Below, in pieces: positions 27,670-36,925 of a stretch of 64,000 nt of DNA. This DNA is from PFJX01 sp964466195 (GTDB lineage: Bacteria > Pseudomonadota > Gammaproteobacteria > Burkholderiales > Thiobacillaceae). The first letter of the stretch is position 1, and each line of letters starts with the position of its first letter. Position numbers and translations under genes: made by a program. A model generated the notes under the pieces. The model saw only the letters and a list, made by a program, of their open reading frames with translations, was not told the DNA's origin and ran no database searches. Location of the stretch: positions 1 to 64,000 of the forward strand of contig CAYXMQ010000017.1 in assembly GCA_964466195.1 (NCBI GenBank). Reading direction: 5' to 3'.

Positions 27670-29307
27670 ATGCCCCATCCCCTTGCCGGCCAACTCGCAC
27701 CCGCCGAAGTGCTGACCGATATTCCGGCGCTGCTTGCCGCGTATTTCAACCAGCCCGACCTGAGCCAACCGGCGCAGCGCGTCGCCTTCGGCACCAGCGG
27801 CCATCGCGGCAGCGCCAGCAACGGCAGTTTCAACGAGGCGCATATCCTCGCCATCACCCAAGCCGTGTGTGAATACCGCAGCGCGCAGGGCATCACCGGG
27901 CCGCTGTTTCTGGGCAAGGACACGCATGCGCTATCCGAGCCGGCGCAGTGCAGCGCGCTGGAGGTGCTGGCCGCCAACGGCGTGGAAATTCGCATGCAGG
28001 CGAATGGCGGTTACACCCCGACGCCGGTGATTTCACGCGCGATTCTGGTCTACAACCGCATCGACGAAGCGCCGCGCGCCGACGGCATCGTCATCACGCC
28101 GTCGCACAATCCGCCGCGCGACGGCGGCATCAAATACAACCCGCCGCACGGCGGTCCGGCCGATACCGATGCCACCGGCTGGATCGAACAACGCGCCAAT
28201 GCCTTGATGGATGCCGGTAATCGTGATGTGAAGCGGGTGCCCTATGCACAGGCGCTGGCCGCTCCGACCACGTTGCAGGAGGATTTCGTGGCCGCCTATG
28301 TGGCCGACCTGGACGCGGTGATCGACATGGCGGCCATCCGCAAAGCCGGCTTGAAGATAGGCGTCGATCCGCTGGGCGGTGCGGCGGTGGCTTACTGGAA
28401 GCCGATCGCCGAAAAATACGGCTTGAATCTCGAAGTCGTGAATCCGAAAGTCGATCCGGCGTTTGCGTTTATGACGCTGGACCACGACGGCAAGATTCGC
28501 ATGGATTGTTCCAGTCCTTATGCGATGGCCAGTCTGGTGAAGCTGAAAGATCGGTTCGACATCGCATGGGGCAATGATGCCGATGTCGATCGACACGGCA
28601 TCGTGACGCCGTCGCTCGGCTTGCTCAACCCGAATCACTTTCTCGCGGTGGCCATCCACTATCTGCTGACGCATCGGCCGCTATGGCCCGAGACCGCCGC
28701 CGTCGGCAAGACCTTGGTGTCGAGCGGGCTGATCGACCGCGTGGTAAATGGGCTGGGCCGCACCTTCCTGGAAGTGCCGGTGGGGTTCAAATGGTTCTCC
28801 GGCGGTCTGCTCGATGGCCATTTCTGCTTTGGCGGCGAGGAAAGCGCCGGCGCCTCTTTCTTGCGCCTGGACGGCAGCGCCTGGACGACCGACAAGGACG
28901 GCATCATTCTCGGCCTGCTTGCGGCTGAAATCACCGCGGTTACCGGCAAAGACCCCGGCCGCTACTATCAGGAACTCGCCGCGCAATACGGTACGCCGTA
29001 CTACGTGCGTATCGACGCGCCGGCGACGCCGGCGCAGAAAGCGGCGTTCAAACAACTTACCGGCGAGCGGGTCGCCGCCGCCACGCTGGCCGGTGAGCCG
29101 ATCATCGCGAAGATGACGCGTGCGCCCGGCAACGATGCGCCCATCGGCGGCCTCAAGGTGGCGACGGAAAACGGCTGGTTTGCCGCGCGCCCGTCCGGCA
29201 CGGAAGACATCTACAAGCTGTATGCGGAGAGCTTCAAGAGCGCCGAACACCTGCAGGAAATCGTGCGTGAAGCGCAAAGCATCGTGACCGAGGCGCTGGC
29301 GGGATAA
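27670..29307 (+). CDS. pgm: phosphoglucomutase (alpha-D-glucose phosphate-specific)
   Basis: Interconverts glucose-1-phosphate and glucose-6-phosphate. It is 545 residues long, like E. coli Pgm, with start ATG at 27670 after CTGGAGAG. Motifs: 'FGTSGHRGSA', the phosphoserine loop 'GIVITPSHNPPRDGG', the metal loop 'GNDADVDRHG', 'CFGGEESAGASF' for sugar specificity, and the phosphate-binding end 'ARPSGTEDIYKLYAE'. A single-gene unit. Confidence 0.95.
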   Translation: MPHPLAGQLAPAEVLTDIPALLAAYFNQPDLSQPAQRVAFGTSGHRGSASNGSFNEAHILAITQAVCEYRSAQGITGPLFLGKDTHALSEPAQCSALEVLAANGVEIRMQANGGYTPTPVISRAILVYNRIDEAPRADGIVITPSHNPPRDGGIKYNPPHGGPADTDATGWIEQRANALMDAGNRDVKRVPYAQALAAPTTLQEDFVAAYVADLDAVIDMAAIRKAGLKIGVDPLGGAAVAYWKPIAEKYGLNLEVVNPKVDPAFAFMTLDHDGKIRMDCSSPYAMASLVKLKDRFDIAWGNDADVDRHGIVTPSLGLLNPNHFLAVAIHYLLTHRPLWPETAAVGKTLVSSGLIDRVVNGLGRTFLEVPVGFKWFSGGLLDGHFCFGGEESAGASFLRLDGSAWTTDKDGIILGLLAAEITAVTGKDPGRYYQELAAQYGTPYYVRIDAPATPAQKAAFKQLTGERVAAATLAGEPIIAKMTRAPGNDAPIGGLKVATENGWFAARPSGTEDIYKLYAESFKSAEHLQEIVREAQSIVTEALAG

Positions 29308-29343
29308 AAAAACGGCCATGCGGAGCGTATCCGCATGGCCGTT
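29306..29343 (-). terminator. terminator for the minus-strand Met-rich gene
   Basis: Perfect 14-bp inverted repeat (29311-29324 with 29330-29343). The T-tract lies on the minus strand (A-run 29306-29312 on plus), so it ends the gene at 29361-29870; on the plus strand no T-run follows pgm. Confidence 0.8.
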
Positions 29344-29360
29344 CGGTGCGCCTGGCCTGA

Positions 29361-29870
29361 TTACCGGGCGGGCGGGAACGGCATCGGGAAGCTGGGAAGC
29401 GACGGGAAACCGGTTTGCGCCGGCATGTTCGGGAAGACGAACGGCATGCTGGCGTAGGGATTGGCAGCAAATGGGTTGGCCGCGAAAGGATTAGCCATTT
29501 GCGGCATGGCCATAGGGTTGCTGAACTGTGCCGGCGCCATGCCGAACGATTGCGGTGTGGCTTGCAGGCCGCTAAACGGCACCATGCCCTGCGGAGCGGC
29601 AAAATTGGGTGCAGGCAATGGCATGTTGGGGGCGTACGGCATCATTGCCATCGGGTTGTTCATGACGGCCGGATTAAACATCGCGGCCGGATTGAATGGA
29701 CCCTGCTGATTGTTCATCGGCGCCATGATGGGTACCAGCATGGCGCCCAGTGGCGTCATGATCGGCGCCAGCATGGTGAACGGGTTGAATGCTTCCATCC
29801 CGGCTTGTTGAGCCTGAGCGGGGAGGGCAGGTATTAACAGTGCGGCGAGTGCGAGGTGACGTAATTTCAT
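29361..29870 (-). CDS. exported Met/Pro/Asn/Ala-rich low-complexity protein
   Basis: A 169-residue protein with a clear signal peptide ('LALAALLIPALPAQAQQAG') and a mature part made of irregular Met-, Pro-, Asn- and Phe-rich units ('MAPMNNQQGPFNPAAMFNP', 'MANPFAANPFAANPYASMP'). The start is the ATG at 29870. No known domain. The composition resembles a second exported Met-rich protein at 36180-36824. Methionine-rich periplasmic proteins can bind copper(I) or act as methionine-sulfoxide sinks, but neither is shown here. It has its own terminator. Confidence 0.7.
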   Translation of the reverse strand: MKLRHLALAALLIPALPAQAQQAGMEAFNPFTMLAPIMTPLGAMLVPIMAPMNNQQGPFNPAAMFNPAVMNNPMAMMPYAPNMPLPAPNFAAPQGMVPFSGLQATPQSFGMAPAQFSNPMAMPQMANPFAANPFAANPYASMPFVFPNMPAQTGFPSLPSFPMPFPPAR

Positions 29871-30230
29871 ATCTTCATCCTTGATGGGGTGTGTGAACAC
29901 GGCTAATCGACGACCGTGAATAGCTTGCTGTTGCGCCAATCGATGCGCCGCTGTCCGGTCCGAGGAGAATCGTTGAAGCCTGCCCGGAGAGTTCGGGCCA
30001 AGGAAGGGAAGTGCCCACATCTGGGGCGAAACCAGTATAGCCCCGCGTTTCTTCCGAGTATTTTCTTATTCGCGTGCCGCTTAGAATGTCGATTAAATGG
30101 GCTTCTATGAATTAATCCCCCACAATCGGTGTGGGGCATGTTAGTCTGCGCGGCTAATTTTTCACTTATAACGAATGGCTAAAGTGCCCAACCCGGCTTT
30201 ACGGGCGGTGCTACTGGAGCAAAACAACAC
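29871..30230. other. divergent intergenic region before infA
   Basis: A 360-nt gap between the Met-rich gene and infA. It contains a hairpin of 7 bp (30118-30124 with 30130-30136) and, closer to infA, a possible TATAAC -10 at about 30165. The assignments are weak and no gene was seen. Confidence 0.4.
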
Positions 30231-30500
30231 ATGGCAAAAGAAGAGCTGATTGAAATGGAAGGCGTGGTCAACGAGGTCTTGCCGGATACGCGTTTCAAGG
30301 TGACGTTGGATAACGGTATGGAAATCCAGGCTTACGCCTCCGGCAAAATGAAGAAGCATCGGATTCGCATCCTGGCGGGAGACAAAGTCACGCTGGAGCT
30401 TTCTCCCTACGACCTCAGCAAAGGCCGCATCAGCTTTCGCCATAAAGATGAACGCCCTGCTGGCGGCCCGCCGCCTTCGACCCAATTCCGTCGCCGCTGA
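30231..30500 (+). CDS. infA: translation initiation factor IF-1
   Basis: A single OB-fold (S1-like) protein that occupies the ribosomal A site during initiation. The core 'MAKEELIEMEGVVNEVLPDT' to 'SPYDLSKGRISFRHKD' is standard IF-1. A 17-residue Pro/Gly/Arg tail lengthens it to 89 residues, against about 72 usually, as in a betaproteobacterial second IF-1. A GGAG lies upstream. It converges on cspA with a shared terminator. Confidence 0.92.
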   Translation: MAKEELIEMEGVVNEVLPDTRFKVTLDNGMEIQAYASGKMKKHRIRILAGDKVTLELSPYDLSKGRISFRHKDERPAGGPPPSTQFRRR

Positions 30501-30551
30501 GCAGTCAGCGGTGTTCTGGCGGTAGAGCGCACAGCGAGTAGGTATTGAAAG

Positions 30552-30590
30552 ACAACAAAAAACGCGGCCGAAGCCGCGTTTTTTGTTGTT
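30552..30590. terminator. bidirectional terminator between infA and cspA
   Basis: Perfect 17-bp stem (30552-30568 with 30573-30589) with a CGAA loop, an A-run on the left and a T-run on the right arm, so it can serve both convergent genes. Confidence 0.9.
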
Positions 30591-30602
30591 GCCTAAGGAT
30601 GC

Positions 30603-30812
30603 TTAGATCGCTTGGATCTTGCTGGCCTGGAGGCCTTTCTTTCCCTGGGTCACTTCGAACTGCACGCGCTGGTTCTCGGCAAGGGTCTTGAAGCCGTTGC
30701 TCTGGATTTCGCTGAAGTGCGCGAAGAGATCTTCACCGCCTTGATCGGGGGTGATGAAGCCGAAGCCCTTGGAATCGTTGAACCATTTCACGGTGCCGGT
30801 TTGAGTGCTCAT
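30603..30812 (-). CDS. cold-shock protein (CspA family)
   Basis: A 69-residue cold-shock domain protein. RNP motifs are present: 'GFGFITPD' and 'DLFAHFSEI', after the opening 'GTVKWFNDSKG'. The start is the ATG at 30812 with AGGAAAG upstream; a start at 30848 would add an unrelated leader. It binds single-stranded nucleic acid as an RNA chaperone. The long upstream gap (30813-31111) leaves room for the long structured leader typical of these genes. Confidence 0.93.
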   Translation of the reverse strand: MSTQTGTVKWFNDSKGFGFITPDQGGEDLFAHFSEIQSNGFKTLAENQRVQFEVTQGKKGLQASKIQAI

Positions 30813-31111
30813 GTATCTTTCCTTTAAATGAAGCGGGCATATGCCCAATAAAAATGCCCAAGCTCAAGGAATGTAACCGAGGGAATTCGAACCGAAACAG
30901 CTTCAAACGAACAGAAACTGGACAGACCTGATACCACTTAGACAACCACTTGACGCAAGCGCCCACGCATCATACTCAGTTCTTGCCGCTGTGGGGGTAT
31001 TTTTCACTAGTTGAATTTCAGGCTTTCTTTTGTTTGCCAAGCTTGCTGCTTTGCTTGGCTTGATGCGGACCGGATAATCGCCGGTCTTAGCTTGGCTTGG
31101 GTTTTTCCCGA
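30813..31111. other. divergent region between cspA and the efflux adaptor
   Basis: About 300 nt without a gene. It carries the cspA leader and promoter on minus and the adaptor promoter on plus. Some direct-repeat character is seen around 31030-31100 (GCTTGG-type words). Confidence 0.4.
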
Positions 31112-32353
31112 ATGGCAATGAACAAGAAAAAAATAGTATGGCCTGTACTGCTCCTGGCGCTGGGAATCGGCGGTTTCGCCGTACTCAAATCGACGCGGCC
31201 GAAGCCGCCCGTGGCGGCGGTCAAGGAGCCGGTCTGGCGGGTGCAGAGCGTGATTGCGCAGCCTGCGTCGCTCAGCCCGGTAACCAGCCTGAACGGCCGC
31301 GTGGAAAGTCCGGAGCAGACGCGCGCGGCCGCGCCGGGTGTCGGGCGCGTGCTGCACGTCCATGTGCGCGAGGGGCAAGCCATCCGTCCCGGCCAGCGCT
31401 TGCTGGAACTCGACCCGCGCGATTTCCAACCCAGGGTGGACCAGGCGCGCGGCGAAGTGGATGAATTGGCCGCTGCCGTCGCCAGTGAGGAGTTGCGCCA
31501 CCTGGCCGACCTGGATCAACTCATGCAGGAGCGGAAGTTGCTCGAGTTCGCCGCCGCCGATGTCGGTCGTTTCGAACAACTGCGCCAGGAGAATTTCTAT
31601 TCCCAGAGCGCCGTCGACCTGAGCCGCCAGAATCTGGCGCGTCAGCAGATCACCTTGCGCAGTCGTGAACTCGCCATCGCCGACCACAAGGCGCGCATGA
31701 GCCAGTTGCAGGCGCGTCTGAGCAAGGCGCGCGCCAATCTCGATCAGGCCGCATTGGCGTTGCAGCGCAGCCGCGTGGTGGCGTCTTTTGTCGGTTACGT
31801 GGCGAAAGTGGAGGTGGCGGTCGGCGATCAGGTCAACAGCGGCCAGAGCCTGATCAGCCTTTACCCGGCGGCCGGCCTGGAAGTGCGCGCCAAATTGCCG
31901 GCGACGCTGCAAAACGAGTTCGTCAGCGCACTGCATCGTGGTGAGCGCGCGAAAGCGACGGCGAACGTGGCCGGCGAAACCCTGGAATTCATGCTTGCGC
32001 GCAGCGCCGGTGCGGCCGATGCACGCGGCCTGGACGCCTTTTTCGTGGCGCGGCGGCCGTCAGCCAATCTGCGCGTGGGAGAGCTGCTCAGCCTGCAAGT
32101 CGCGCGTGCACCGGTCAGCGACGCGGTGGCCGTGCCCTATACCGCGCTATTCGGCGGACGCCAGGTTTATCGTATCGAAGCGGGCCGCCTGAAGGCGCTC
32201 GACGTGGATGTACTGGGCGATGTCGGCAATGCAGGCGGCCAGGGCGCCGCACGCCTGCTGGTGAAAAGCCCGGCGCTGAAACCGGGCGACGTCCTGCTCG
32301 CGACGCATTTGCCGAATGCGGTGAGCGGATTGAAGGTCGAGGTCATGCCGTGA
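31112..32353 (+). CDS. RND efflux periplasmic adaptor (HlyD/AcrA family)
   Basis: A membrane-fusion protein of 413 residues that links an RND pump to an outer-membrane channel. It has an N-terminal membrane anchor ('IVWPVLLLALGIGGFAVL'), a lipoyl/barrel-sandwich half ('VLHVHVREGQAIRPGQRLLE'), a long helical hairpin rich in Gln/Leu/Arg, the second half ('VVASFVGYVAKVEVAVGDQV'), and beta-barrel and membrane-proximal domains. The start is taken at the ATG at 31112, with an alternative at 31118; the ribosome site is weak. The pump gene follows 10 nt later. No outer-membrane factor is nearby. Confidence 0.88.
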   Translation: MAMNKKKIVWPVLLLALGIGGFAVLKSTRPKPPVAAVKEPVWRVQSVIAQPASLSPVTSLNGRVESPEQTRAAAPGVGRVLHVHVREGQAIRPGQRLLELDPRDFQPRVDQARGEVDELAAAVASEELRHLADLDQLMQERKLLEFAAADVGRFEQLRQENFYSQSAVDLSRQNLARQQITLRSRELAIADHKARMSQLQARLSKARANLDQAALALQRSRVVASFVGYVAKVEVAVGDQVNSGQSLISLYPAAGLEVRAKLPATLQNEFVSALHRGERAKATANVAGETLEFMLARSAGAADARGLDAFFVARRPSANLRVGELLSLQVARAPVSDAVAVPYTALFGGRQVYRIEAGRLKALDVDVLGDVGNAGGQGAARLLVKSPALKPGDVLLATHLPNAVSGLKVEVMP

Positions 32354-32363
32354 TCGCCCGATC

Positions 32364-35300
32364 ATGAAACGCCAAGACCTGCTCGGCAGCTTTGTCCACC
32401 ATCCGGTGGCGGCCAACCTGTTCATGTTGATTCTGATGTTGGCTGGGTTGTTTGCCGTCTCCAGGCTCAACGTGCAGTTCTTCCCCAATTTCAATCTGGA
32501 TTTCGTCACCGTGCGCGTCGAATGGCGCGGCGCAGCGGCAGAGGACGTGGAAGAAGGGCTGACCACGCCGCTGGAGCAGAAGCTGAAGACGGTGGCCGGC
32601 GTCAAGCATCTGACCTCCACGTCCAGCCAGGGCGTCAGCTCGATTTCGATCGAATTCAAGGAAGGCGCCGATCCGGTTACCGCGGTCGATGAGGTCAAGC
32701 AGGCGGTGGAACAGTTCCGCAACCTGCCGCAGGACGCCGAAACGCCGAAAATCAGCCGCGTCATCCGCTACGAACCGATTGCTCGCGTGCTGCTGACCGG
32801 CGGCAGCCTGTCGGAGCTGCGCAGCCTTGCGCGCCAGTATGAGCGGGACCTGCTCGGGCGCGGTATCGACAAGGTCGACCTGCTCGGCCTGCCCGATGAG
32901 GAAATCGCGATTACCGTGCCGGGGCGGGAGCTGGAGCGTCTGGGCTTGACTCTGGATCAGGTCGCTGCGCGAGTCGGACTAACCAATCGCGATCTGCCTG
33001 CCGGCAAGGTCGGGGAAGGCGAAGTTCAGCGCGAAGTGCGCGGCATCAATTTGCGCCGCGACCCGCGCGATTACCACGACCTGCCGCTGGTCACCGAAGC
33101 CGGCAGCCGCATCGAACTGGGCCAGGTCGCCGAGATTTCACGCGGGCCGCGTGACGGCAGCCTGTTTCTGGAAGTGAACGGCAAGCCGGCCGTGGAGCTG
33201 CTGTTGAAGCGGGCAGAAGACGGCAACTCGTTGAAGGCGGCGAAGCTGATGCAGGGCTGGCTGGCCGACACCCGACCGAAACTGCCGCCCGGCATCCAGC
33301 TGCAGGTTTACGACGAGCAATGGAGCCTGATCGAGGATCGCATCGGACTGCTGCTGAGCAACGGCATCCAGGGTCTGGCCATCGTGGTGTTCATCCTGCT
33401 GCTGTTCCTCAACGGCCGCGTCACCATCTGGGTGGCGATGGGCATACCGACCGCGTTTCTCGCCACGCTGGCGGTGGTCTGGCTGGTGGGCGGTTCGATC
33501 AACATGATCAGCCTGTTCGCGCTGATCATGGCGCTCGGGGTCATCGTCGATGACGCCATCGTGGTCGGCGAGGACGCCTACGCGCACCACAGAGCCGGCG
33601 AGGATCCGATGTACGCCTCGGAAGGCGGCGCGCGCCGCATGTTCTGGCCGGTCATCGCCTCCAGCCTCACGACGGTGGCCGCCTTTCTGCCGCTGATGCT
33701 GGTGTCCGGGCCGATGGGCAAGATCCTCGGTGACATTCCGTTCATCATGATCTGCGTGCTGATCGCCTCGACCATCGAATGTTTCCTCATCCTGCCGGCG
33801 CACCTGCGCAACGCCTTCGTGCATGACACTGGCAAAAAAGCTTATCCAGCGCGTACCTGGCTGGAGAACGCCTTCGACCGTTTCCGCGACGGGCCCTTCC
33901 GGCGCGCGGTGACGGCGGCGATCGAGTACCGCTCCGTCACGGTGACCGCCGGTCTGGTCATCCTGATCCTGGCGGTCGGCCTGCTCGCCGGCGGGCGGGT
34001 CAAGTTCACCTTCTTTCCGACGCCGGAGCCGCAGATCGTCTATGCCAACGCCACTTTCGCCAGCGGCACGCCGCGCGCCAGCGTCGATGCGTTCCTGGAA
34101 CATCTGCGTCTGAGCCTGAATGCCACCGAGAAAACCTACGGCGAAAAGGTGGTGCGGCATGCGCTGTTCCGCAGCGGCGCGCTTGCCGGCGACCAGAACC
34201 CGCGCCAGGGTGAGCAATTCGGCTCGATCACCGTCGAACTGACGCCGTCCGAACAGCGCGGCATTCGCACCGATGCCTTCATCAAGGATTGGCAGGCGCG
34301 CATCAACGTGCCGGCGGGCATCGAAAGCTTCGTCGTGGTGCCGCGCCGTCAGGGGCCGCCGGGCGGCGATCTGGTCGTGCGCCTGGGCGGGCAGGATGCC
34401 GCCGTGCTGAAACAGGCTGCGCTCGAACTGCAAGCCAGCCTGCGCCAGATCACCGGCGTCTACGGTATCGAGGATGACATGCCTTATGGCCGCGAGCAGG
34501 TCGTGTTCAACCTGACTCCGGCCGGCGAAGCCCTCGGCCTGACGCTGGACGATCTTTCCCGGCAACTGCGCGCCGGACTCGACGGCAAGCTGGTGCAGCT
34601 GTTCCAGGACGGGCCGGAGGAGGTCGAAGTGCGCGTGCGCCTGCCGGCTTCCGAGCGCGCCAGCCTGGGGTTGCTGGAGCGCTTCACGGTGCGCGCGCCG
34701 AATGGCGACTGGGTGCCGTTGAGTACGGTCGCCCACTGGACCACGCGCCAGGGTTTTGACGCGTTGCGGCATGCGGAAAGCCGTCTGGCGGTGGAAGTAA
34801 ACGCCTCGGTGAACAGCGCGGCGGCCAACAGCAATGAAATCATCGCCGGACTCAGCGAAGTGACGATGCCGGCGCTGGAAGCCAAATACGGCATCGAATG
34901 GTCGTTCCAGGGCCGCGCCGCGGACCAGCGCGAGACCATGGCCGACATGAAGATGGGCATGCTGCTCGGCCTCAGCCTGATCTATATCGTGCTGGCCTGG
35001 GTGTTCGGCCATTACGGCTGGCCGATCATCATCATGCTGGCCATTCCCTTCGGCCTGGTCGGCGCCATCACCGGCCACTGGATCATGGGTCTTGATCTCA
35101 CCATCCTGTCGATGTTCGGCCTGTTCGGCTTGTCCGGCATCGTCGTCAACGACTCCATCGTGCTGGTCGAGTTCTATACCCACCAGCGCGAGAAAGGCAT
35201 GCCGGTCAAGGAGGCCTTGATCAACGCCGCCTGCCTGCGTTTGCGCGCGATCCTGCTGACCTCGCTGACCACCATCGGCGGCCTGTCCACGCTGATGGCG

Positions 35301-35468
35301 GAAAAGTCGCTGCAAGCCCAGTTCCTGATCCCGATGGCCACCAGCATCACCTTCGGCCTCGCCTTCACCACGATACTGGCTTTGCTCTGGCTGCCCGCCA
35401 TGCTGTCGTTCTATGAATCGGGCCACGTGCGGCTGATGCGCTGGCTCGGACGTCCTGCTATCGTTTGA
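32364..35468 (+). CDS. RND efflux pump permease (AcrB-like)
   Basis: A proton-driven inner-membrane transporter of 1034 residues with the usual duplicated layout: one membrane helix, a large periplasmic loop, helices 2-6, then the repeat. Visible features are 'HHPVAANLFMLILMLAGLFA' at the start, 'LFALIMALGVIVDDAIVVGE' containing the helix-4 Asp residues of the proton relay, and 'MFGLFGLSGIVVNDSIVLVE' in the second half. The substrate cannot be told from sequence. It forms an operon with the adaptor upstream. The methyltransferase gene follows within 5 nt. Confidence 0.92.
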   Translation: MKRQDLLGSFVHHPVAANLFMLILMLAGLFAVSRLNVQFFPNFNLDFVTVRVEWRGAAAEDVEEGLTTPLEQKLKTVAGVKHLTSTSSQGVSSISIEFKEGADPVTAVDEVKQAVEQFRNLPQDAETPKISRVIRYEPIARVLLTGGSLSELRSLARQYERDLLGRGIDKVDLLGLPDEEIAITVPGRELERLGLTLDQVAARVGLTNRDLPAGKVGEGEVQREVRGINLRRDPRDYHDLPLVTEAGSRIELGQVAEISRGPRDGSLFLEVNGKPAVELLLKRAEDGNSLKAAKLMQGWLADTRPKLPPGIQLQVYDEQWSLIEDRIGLLLSNGIQGLAIVVFILLLFLNGRVTIWVAMGIPTAFLATLAVVWLVGGSINMISLFALIMALGVIVDDAIVVGEDAYAHHRAGEDPMYASEGGARRMFWPVIASSLTTVAAFLPLMLVSGPMGKILGDIPFIMICVLIASTIECFLILPAHLRNAFVHDTGKKAYPARTWLENAFDRFRDGPFRRAVTAAIEYRSVTVTAGLVILILAVGLLAGGRVKFTFFPTPEPQIVYANATFASGTPRASVDAFLEHLRLSLNATEKTYGEKVVRHALFRSGALAGDQNPRQGEQFGSITVELTPSEQRGIRTDAFIKDWQARINVPAGIESFVVVPRRQGPPGGDLVVRLGGQDAAVLKQAALELQASLRQITGVYGIEDDMPYGREQVVFNLTPAGEALGLTLDDLSRQLRAGLDGKLVQLFQDGPEEVEVRVRLPASERASLGLLERFTVRAPNGDWVPLSTVAHWTTRQGFDALRHAESRLAVEVNASVNSAAANSNEIIAGLSEVTMPALEAKYGIEWSFQGRAADQRETMADMKMGMLLGLSLIYIVLAWVFGHYGWPIIIMLAIPFGLVGAITGHWIMGLDLTILSMFGLFGLSGIVVNDSIVLVEFYTHQREKGMPVKEALINAACLRLRAILLTSLTTIGGLSTLMAEKSLQAQFLIPMATSITFGLAFTTILALLWLPAMLSFYESGHVRLMRWLGRPAIV

Positions 35469-35472
35469 CGCC

Positions 35473-36075
35473 ATGATGTCGACCCATTCCGTACGTTTCT
35501 TCGATAGCCAGTTCCAGCGCCAGGTCAACAGCGGCGAGTTCGAGCTGAATCCATTCGAGCGCCTGGCATTGCCCTATCTCAGCGGCGAGGTGCTCGATCT
35601 CGGCTGCGGCCTCGGCAATCTCGCCGTGGAAGCGGCGCGTGCCGGTTGCCGCGTCACCGCGCTGGATGGCAGCCAGACCGGCATCGCCCGGCTGCGCGAG
35701 ACGGCTGAGTGTCTTGCCTTGCCGATTGCGGCGCACGCCGCCGATCTGGCGCATTACCGCATCGAACGCCGCTACGACAGCATCGTCGCGATCGGCTTGT
35801 TGATGTTTTTTCCACGTCCGGCGGCCGAAGCGCTGTTGGCGCAGATGCTGGCTCAGGTCAAACCCGGCGGCGTCGTGGCGCTCAATGTGCTGACCGAGGG
35901 CACCACGTTTCTCGGCATGTTCGAAGCGGGGCATTACCATTTGTTTGCCAGCGGCGCTTTAGGCGCGGCGGTGGCGGGCTGGCAGGTGTTGGCCGAATCG
36001 CGCGATGTCTTTCCGGCGCCGAACAAGACCTTGAAGGCCTTCGACACCGTGATCGCGCGGCGGCCGCCTGGATAG
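35473..36075 (+). CDS. class I SAM-dependent methyltransferase
   Basis: A 200-residue methyltransferase with the SAM motif 'VLDLGCGLGNLAVEAARAG', the acidic loop 'VTALDGSQTGI' and motif IV 'YDSIVAIGLLMFFPRP', similar in style to TehB-like proteins. The start is the ATG at 35473 or the adjacent one at 35476. It is close behind the RND gene and probably cotranscribed. The substrate is unknown. Confidence 0.85.
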   Translation: MMSTHSVRFFDSQFQRQVNSGEFELNPFERLALPYLSGEVLDLGCGLGNLAVEAARAGCRVTALDGSQTGIARLRETAECLALPIAAHAADLAHYRIERRYDSIVAIGLLMFFPRPAAEALLAQMLAQVKPGGVVALNVLTEGTTFLGMFEAGHYHLFASGALGAAVAGWQVLAESRDVFPAPNKTLKAFDTVIARRPPG

Positions 36076-36179
36076 TGCCGAATTACCACCGCGAGCGACC
36101 CCCGGTAACACCAGGCGGATAGCATGGCCTGCCGACGTCGGGCTTGCTGAATATTTCTCACCCACAACTGGAGTTGACC

Positions 36180-36824
36180 ATGAATCGAATGAGCATCCTG
36201 CTCGCCGCCCTGATCGCAGCCGGCATCGTCCAAGCTGCCGATGTCCCTGCCGCCTCGCCGGCGACTCCGCCCGCCTTGGCCGACAAGATGCCGGACGCCG
36301 GCCAGAACGCCGCCGCGTTCAAGGATACGGCGGCGTTCCAGCCTTGGAGCCAGGCCATGATGAATCCGGCGGCCATGCAGAACTATCTGCAGTTCGTCGA
36401 CCCGGCCATCGCCATGAAATGGCTGGGCGCCGGCATGGACCCCCGCTTCGCCAACGCATTGCTCAGCCAGGGCATCAATCCGAGCGCCTACCTGAACATG
36501 CTGGCGGCCCCGCTCAGCCCGCAGATGATGAACATGGCGCCGCAGATGCTGAACCCCGGCCTGTACGGCAACTGGATGGCCGCGCCGATGCACCCCGCGG
36601 CGATGAATGCGATGATGGCGCCGATGCAACCCAACATGTACATGAACTGGCTGGGCGCCGGCATCAACCCGAACGCCTATGCTGCCTGGGGCCCGATGAT
36701 GACCCCGCCCGCCGGCCCGGTCGGCATCCTCATCGATCCCGCCGTGCTGCTGAAGCTGATGCAGATGCTGCCCGCTCCCGAGGTTCCCGCCGCCCCGGCC
36801 GTCGAGGCGCGGCCGGCCAAGTAA
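36180..36824 (+). CDS. exported Met/Pro/Ala-rich protein
   Basis: A 214-residue protein with a signal peptide ('MSILLAALIAAGIVQAADVP') and a mature region with very high methionine content in loosely repeated units: 'WLGAGMDPRFANALLSQGIN' and 'WLGAGINPNAYAAW' are clearly related, as are 'MNMAPQMLNPGLYGNWMAAP' and 'MAPMQPNMYMNWLG'. The C-terminus is Pro/Ala-rich. The start is the ATG at 36180. There is no recognised domain. It is related in style to the protein at 29361-29870. Confidence 0.7.
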   Translation: MNRMSILLAALIAAGIVQAADVPAASPATPPALADKMPDAGQNAAAFKDTAAFQPWSQAMMNPAAMQNYLQFVDPAIAMKWLGAGMDPRFANALLSQGINPSAYLNMLAAPLSPQMMNMAPQMLNPGLYGNWMAAPMHPAAMNAMMAPMQPNMYMNWLGAGINPNAYAAWGPMMTPPAGPVGILIDPAVLLKLMQMLPAPEVPAAPAVEARPAK

Positions 36825-36834
36825 GGCGAGCCCT

Positions 36835-36896
36835 CCCGGTCTGGCAGGTTGACGCAGGTCTGTGCGCTTAGTCTGATCTGCCGCCGGGATTTTTTG
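36835..36896 (+). terminator. probable terminator after the Met-rich gene
   Basis: TCCCGG...GCAG pairs imperfectly with CTGC..CCGGGA across a long loop, directly followed by TTTTTT. Less regular than the others. Confidence 0.5.
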
Positions 36897-36925
36897 TTTG
36901 CGCTCCGTTCGGGCGGGATTCTCAG

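Noticed and set aside
29311..29343. Hairpin as the pgm terminator
   Set aside because: The T-tract is on the minus strand only, so it is assigned to the Met-rich gene.
33138..35528. 796-codon minus-strand open frame under the RND pump gene
   Set aside because: Antisense shadow of the RND permease, with no family features or ribosome site.
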